Positions 38,743-42,219 of a DNA stretch of 42,219 nucleotides are shown here, in pieces. The stretch is taken from positions 1 to 42,219 of the forward strand of contig JACPPG010000093.1 of NCBI GenBank assembly GCA_016191115.1. Direction: 5' to 3'. Numbering within the stretch: the stretch's first letter is position 1; each line of letters begins with the position of its first letter. The translations under genes were made by a program, and so were the position numbers. The DNA comes from Planctomycetia bacterium (GTDB taxonomy: Bacteria; Planctomycetota; Planctomycetia; Pirellulales; JACPPG01). The notes beneath the pieces were generated by a model. That model ran no database searches. It was not told where the DNA came from and saw nothing but the letters and a program-made list of their open reading frames with translations.

Positions 38743-40605
38743 ATGCGACGTGCGCGCTTGATCGCGTGGTCCACTCTCCTGGCAGCATTGGCGACCACTG
38801 GTCGCGTCGATCGGGGCGTCGCGGCCGCGGCGGAACAGTCGCCTGTCGGGCGCAAGGTGGCGGCCTTCTCGCTTCCCGATCATCGCGGCAAGCAGTTCGC
38901 GCTCGATGACTTCAAGGACAAGCGAGCCATCGTGATCGCCTTCGTGGGGGCCGAGTGCCCGCTGGCCAAGGTCTACGCGCCGCGGCTGGCCGCGTTGGCC
39001 GCCGAGTTCGCGCCGCAGGGGGTCGCTTTCCTGGCCGTCGACGCCAACCTGCAGGATTCGCTATCGGACATCGCCGGCTTCGCGCAGGTCCACAAGCTCC
39101 CGTTCCCGGTCCTCAAGGACCTCGGCAACCAGTTAGCGGACAAGCTGGGCGCCACGCGCACGCCGGAGGTGTTTCTGCTCGATGCCGACCGGACGGTGCG
39201 CTATTGCGGGCGGATCGACGATCAATACGGATTCAAGACGGGCGCCGGCTACGTCAAGCCGAAGCTCAACGAGCGCAACCTGGCCGACGCGATCGCCGAG
39301 GTTCTCGCCGGCAAGCCGGTCAGCAAGCCCACGGTCAAGGCCGACGGCTGCCTGATCGGCCGCGTGAAGCGCGACGCGAAAGGCGACGTCACGTACTCGA
39401 ACCAGATCGCCCGCGTGCTCCAGGATCGCTGCGTTCACTGCCACCGCGCGGGCGAGATCGCGCCCTTTAGCATGACATCGTACGACGAGGTGGTGGGCTG
39501 GGCCGAGATGATCGGCGAGGTCGTGGGCGACGGGCGGATGCCGCCTTGGTTCGCCGACCCGCGCCACGGCCACTTCGCTAACGACGCGCGGCTTACGGCC
39601 GACCAAAAGCAACTGATCGCCACCTGGATCGCGGGCGGCTGCCCTGAGGGGGACAAGAGCCAGTTGCCGCCGCCGCGGCAGTTTGCCGAAGGCTGGCAGA
39701 TCGGCGTGCCCGACCAGGTCGTCTACATGCGCGACGAGCCATTCGAGGTCCCAGCCGAGGGCGTGGTCGAGTACCAGTTCTTCACGGTCGATCCCGGCTG
39801 GACCGAGGACAAATGGGTGCAGGCCTCCGAGGCCCGGCCTGGCGATCGTTCGGTCGTGCACCACATCATCGTCTTCACGCGCGGGAAGGGAGAGGATGAC
39901 TTCGCCGCCCGCGGCGGGTTGTCCGGCTACGCGCCCGGCACGCCGCCGCACATCAACGCCCCGGGCGTCGCCACGTTCGTGCCGGCCGGGTCGAAGCTGG
40001 TCTTCCAGTTGCACTACACGCCCAACGGCTCGGTACACCACGACCGAAGCTGTGTGGGCTTCAAGTTCGCCGACCCGAAGACGGTGAAAAAGACGCTTCG
40101 CGACGGGCTGGTCGGGGAGGTGGCGTTCAAGATTCCACCCGGCGAGGGGAACTTCGAGGTGAAGGCCCGGCACAAGTTCCTCAAGGACACGATGCTTTTG
40201 AGCCTGATGCCGCACATGCACCTGCGCGGCAAGAGCTTCAAGTTCGAGGCGCAGTACCCCGACGGCACCGCCGAGACGCTTTTGGACGTGCCGAGCTACG
40301 ACTTCAACTGGCAGTTGCGGTACTACCTGACCGAGCCGAAGCTGATCCCCAAGGGGACGCGGCTGGAGTGCACGGCCCATTTCGACAACTCGGCCGAGAA
40401 CCTGGCCAACCCCAACCCGGCCGAGACGGTCAGCTTCGGCGACCAGACGTGGGAAGAAATGATGTTCGGCTTCTACACCTCGGTCGACCCGAAGGAAGAC
40501 CGGCAGGCAGGGATCCTCGCCGGCGGGAGGGCGCCGAAGACCGAGAAGCCGGCTGCCGCCGCTGAGGGCGCGGGCTCCGGCTCCACAAGCGGCCAGCGCG
40601 AATGA
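38743..40605 (+). CDS. Redoxin / cytochrome c / copper monooxygenase-like fusion protein
   Basis: 620 residues. GAGGTG precedes the ATG at 38743. A signal peptide (to about 30) is followed by a thioredoxin-like redoxin domain (40-190) with only C72 (GAECPLAKVY), no CxxC. A c-type haem motif CVHCH at 230-234 starts a short cytochrome segment that includes RMPPW near 266-270. The C-terminal part (about 320-590) resembles the copper type II ascorbate-dependent monooxygenase fold: H374-H375, H425 (QLHYTPNG), H492 and H494 (MPHMHLRG), and a Met (EEMMFGF near 574) are candidate copper ligands. Probably periplasmic electron-transfer-coupled oxidation; the substrate is unknown. The serine hydrolase follows after a few bases. 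Confidence 0.85.
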   Translation: MRRARLIAWSTLLAALATTGRVDRGVAAAAEQSPVGRKVAAFSLPDHRGKQFALDDFKDKRAIVIAFVGAECPLAKVYAPRLAALAAEFAPQGVAFLAVDANLQDSLSDIAGFAQVHKLPFPVLKDLGNQLADKLGATRTPEVFLLDADRTVRYCGRIDDQYGFKTGAGYVKPKLNERNLADAIAEVLAGKPVSKPTVKADGCLIGRVKRDAKGDVTYSNQIARVLQDRCVHCHRAGEIAPFSMTSYDEVVGWAEMIGEVVGDGRMPPWFADPRHGHFANDARLTADQKQLIATWIAGGCPEGDKSQLPPPRQFAEGWQIGVPDQVVYMRDEPFEVPAEGVVEYQFFTVDPGWTEDKWVQASEARPGDRSVVHHIIVFTRGKGEDDFAARGGLSGYAPGTPPHINAPGVATFVPAGSKLVFQLHYTPNGSVHHDRSCVGFKFADPKTVKKTLRDGLVGEVAFKIPPGEGNFEVKARHKFLKDTMLLSLMPHMHLRGKSFKFEAQYPDGTAETLLDVPSYDFNWQLRYYLTEPKLIPKGTRLECTAHFDNSAENLANPNPAETVSFGDQTWEEMMFGFYTSVDPKEDRQAGILAGGRAPKTEKPAAAAEGAGSGSTSGQRE

Positions 40606-40612
40606 ACGACGC

Positions 40613-41842
40613 GTGCGGAAACGTCCTCTGATGTGCGCTGTTCTGCTCGCTGTCGCTTTGCTGTGCGAGGCGGCGGCCGCGCCGCCGGCACCGGCCGACG
40701 CGGCGCGGACGCTCGACCGGTTCGACCGCATCATCGAGTCGATCCTGCGCGACCACCACATGGCCGGCGCCAGCCTGGCGATCGCCAAGGACGGTCGCCT
40801 CGTCCTGGCCCACGGGTACGGTTGGGCGGACGTGCGGGCCCGGCAGCCGGTTCGCGCGGACTCGCTCTTTTGCATCGCCAGCGTCACGAAGCCGTTCACC
40901 GGCGTGGCGGTGCTGAGGCTGGTCGAAGACGGCCGGATGTCGCTCGACGCCAAGATTGTCGATCTATTGGCCGATTTGAAGCCGCTCCCTGGCCTGCCGG
41001 TCGTCGACCCGCGCGTCCGCGACATCACCGTCCGCGATCTGCTCTACCACGCCGGTGGCTGGAACCGCAGCGAGGACACCGACGGGCCGCGCGACCCCGT
41101 GCGCATCGCGCGGCGGGCGGGAATCGCGGGACCGATCGACGCCAGCGTCCGCTGGCGGATCGCCCAATCCGAGCGGCTCGATTTCACGCCCGGCACCGAG
41201 TCGCACTACTCGAACTTCGGCTTCATTATCCTGCGGCTGGCGATCGAGCGGGCGTGCGGCCAGCCGTACGGGCCGTTCGTCCGGCAGAAGGTGCTGGCAC
41301 CGATGCGTATCACGCGAATGCGGATCGAGCCCGTCGAGCCCAACTACGCGCCCGGCGAAGTGCACCGCTACGCCGCCGGGGGCCGCCGCGAGCTGCCGGG
41401 AGGGCACGACCGCGAAATGGGCGCTTCGGGCGGCAACTGGATCGCGTCGGCCGCCGACCTGGTGCGATTCATTTCCGCGCTTGACGGCACCCGCGGCAAG
41501 CCTTTCCTCTCGCGCGACATGATCGCCGCCATGCTGGCCGTGCCGCCGGAGCCGCTTGAGGTGCGCAAAAACGGCACGCACTTCGGGCTCGGCTGGGACA
41601 CGGTCCGCGAAGTTGACGGCCGCCATCGCTTCTCGAAGGACGGCGGCCGGCCGGGCGTGATGGCGTGGCTCGAGCATTTGCCCGACGGCATCGACTGGGC
41701 CGTGCTTTACAACACCAGCCCCGACGAGCGCGAGGGGGCCCGCAACCCGATGCGCGAGACGCGCGACCGCGTTTACGAGGCGCTCAACGCGATCGACGAT
41801 TGGCCGGACACGGACCTGTTTCCGCAACTGTTTCCGAAGTGA
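40613..41842 (+). CDS. Secreted serine beta-lactamase-like hydrolase
   Basis: 409 residues from a GTG at 40613; an ATG at 40631 is an alternative that loses the basic n-region. Signal peptide RKRPLMCAVLLAVALLCEAAAA. Beta-lactamase-like fold with S90-x-x-K93 (IASVTKPF), YSN (ESHYSNFGF), and FSKDGGRPGVM replacing the KTG box. It is most like penicillin-binding-protein-related esterases and D-peptidases. It overlaps the style of the hydrolase at 16788 but is not a close copy. The GTG lies eight bases after the monooxygenase-fusion gene's stop, suggesting one operon. Confidence 0.85.
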   Translation: MRKRPLMCAVLLAVALLCEAAAAPPAPADAARTLDRFDRIIESILRDHHMAGASLAIAKDGRLVLAHGYGWADVRARQPVRADSLFCIASVTKPFTGVAVLRLVEDGRMSLDAKIVDLLADLKPLPGLPVVDPRVRDITVRDLLYHAGGWNRSEDTDGPRDPVRIARRAGIAGPIDASVRWRIAQSERLDFTPGTESHYSNFGFIILRLAIERACGQPYGPFVRQKVLAPMRITRMRIEPVEPNYAPGEVHRYAAGGRRELPGGHDREMGASGGNWIASAADLVRFISALDGTRGKPFLSRDMIAAMLAVPPEPLEVRKNGTHFGLGWDTVREVDGRHRFSKDGGRPGVMAWLEHLPDGIDWAVLYNTSPDEREGARNPMRETRDRVYEALNAIDDWPDTDLFPQLFPK

Positions 41843-41848
41843 AAACAC

Positions 41849-41923
41849 GGGGTGGCTGGGGCAAAGCGCGACGCGCCGGTCGTCGCGCTCACTGGGGCAC
41901 GCTGCGCTTTGCCACAGCCACCC
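41849..41923. repeat. Inverted repeat with 20-bp arms, after the serine hydrolase gene
   Basis: GGGTGGCTGGGGCAAAGCG at 41850-41868 pairs with 41904-41923 with one mismatch, around a 34-base spacer. It sits between convergent genes and may serve as a bidirectional terminator or as an intergenic repeat; no T-tract is obvious. Downstream, 41970-41983 is a perfect 14-bp palindrome. Confidence 0.7.
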
Positions 41924-42092
41924 GAAAAAGTCAGCCCAGGCCGGCGGCTACCTGTACCAGTCGGCTCGCGTTAGCTAGCTAACCAAATTCTAACAATTGG
42001 TCGCGCGACAGCCCCACCCGGCTGGCTGAATACCGATACCGGGGAGGGCTCAGCGGACCTGGAGATCAGGAGCGGACGAGGCAGCGTTGCGT

Positions 42093-42219
42093 TCAGCCCA
42101 CCAGCGATTTGATCGGCGCTCCGTCTCCGAAGGCGGTGATGGGCCGCCCGGATCGGGTTGTCATTGCCGCTTGTGACGAGACGCCCAAAAGCGACAAGAG
42201 CGTCGCGTTGACGTCGGCC
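42093..42219 (-). CDS. C-terminus of a DUF1501-like protein (partial)
   Basis: The minus-strand frame from the right edge to a TGA at 42093-42095 encodes about 42 residues: DVNATLLSLLGVSS, then SGRPITAFGDGAPIKSLVG at the end. The GRP-x-(x)-F/L-x-(x)-G-x-(A/P)-I pattern closing a protein after an ATLL-x-x-LG helix is what planctomycete DUF1501 proteins look like at their C-terminus. It is too short to be sure. The gene's start lies beyond the window, and it is convergent with the serine hydrolase gene. Confidence 0.55.
   Translation of the reverse strand, partial: ADVNATLLSLLGVSSQAAMTTRSGRPITAFGDGAPIKSLVG

Noticed and set aside
39133..41028. 631-residue minus-strand frame opposite the redoxin/monooxygenase and hydrolase genes
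   Set aside because: Spans two real genes on the other strand and shows no domain.
41970..41983. 14-bp perfect palindrome GTTAGCTAGCTAAC between convergent genes
   Set aside because: Short, and neither a promoter nor a gene start lies nearby to give it a role.

Overview
The window reads as chromosomal DNA of a planctomycete, probably of the Pirellulales group. The pointers are a DUF1559 type II pseudopilin-like protein, a CehA/McbA metallohydrolase, the tail of a DUF1501-type protein, LTXXQ-like secreted helical proteins, a redoxin/cytochrome/copper-monooxygenase fusion, a small protein opening with an RRRWFQF stretch, high GC, and many palindromic intergenic repeats. No rRNA, tRNA, CRISPR array, prophage or replication origin was seen.

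Layout. 1-1.5 kb: the end of an IS256-family element has cut off a RibD_C reductase gene, followed by a DinB protein. 1.9-5.7 kb: a secreted CehA/McbA protein, a lipoprotein and a DUF1559 protein. 6.0-6.3 kb: a stand-alone transcription unit with promoter and terminator but no long ORF, containing a 10-codon mini-ORF behind a near-perfect complement of the 16S rRNA 3' end. 6.6-9.9 kb: a small secreted protein, an autoregulated ArsR/SRPBCC pair, a TPR protein and a MOSC protein. 10.2-14.6 kb: a signalling cluster of a RedB-like thioredoxin-fold protein, a hybrid histidine kinase and a REC-GGDEF diguanylate cyclase. 14.8-16.7 kb: argG and a YefM/RelE toxin-antitoxin pair with a palindromic operator. 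16.8-22.2 kb: a serine hydrolase, an S9 peptidase, a malate/lactate dehydrogenase-family enzyme and trmL. 22.8-26.7 kb: a sugar ABC ATPase and permease, a small membrane protein and a myo-inositol oxygenase, which together suggest inositol or sugar uptake and oxidation. 26.8-27.4 kb: an internally deleted RAYT transposase between two identical REP palindromes. 27.4-30.9 kb: a membrane/TPR protein, a GT2 glycosyltransferase and mutM. 31.1-33.4 kb: trpB and trpA separated by a 36-bp perfect inverted repeat. 33.7-36.6 kb: an unrecognised helical protein and a GH57 glucanotransferase/amylase. 36.9-41.8 kb: two secreted helical proteins, the redoxin-cytochrome-monooxygenase fusion and a second serine hydrolase. 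The right edge holds a DUF1501-like C-terminus on the minus strand.

The most unusual item is the compact RNA locus at 6003-6314. Next are the IS-truncated reductase, the REP-flanked RAYT remnant, a ~150-bp repeat present twice in opposite orientation 14 kb apart, and the ArsR operator that overlaps its own start codon. All family calls come from reading the translated sequence; no database search was run.
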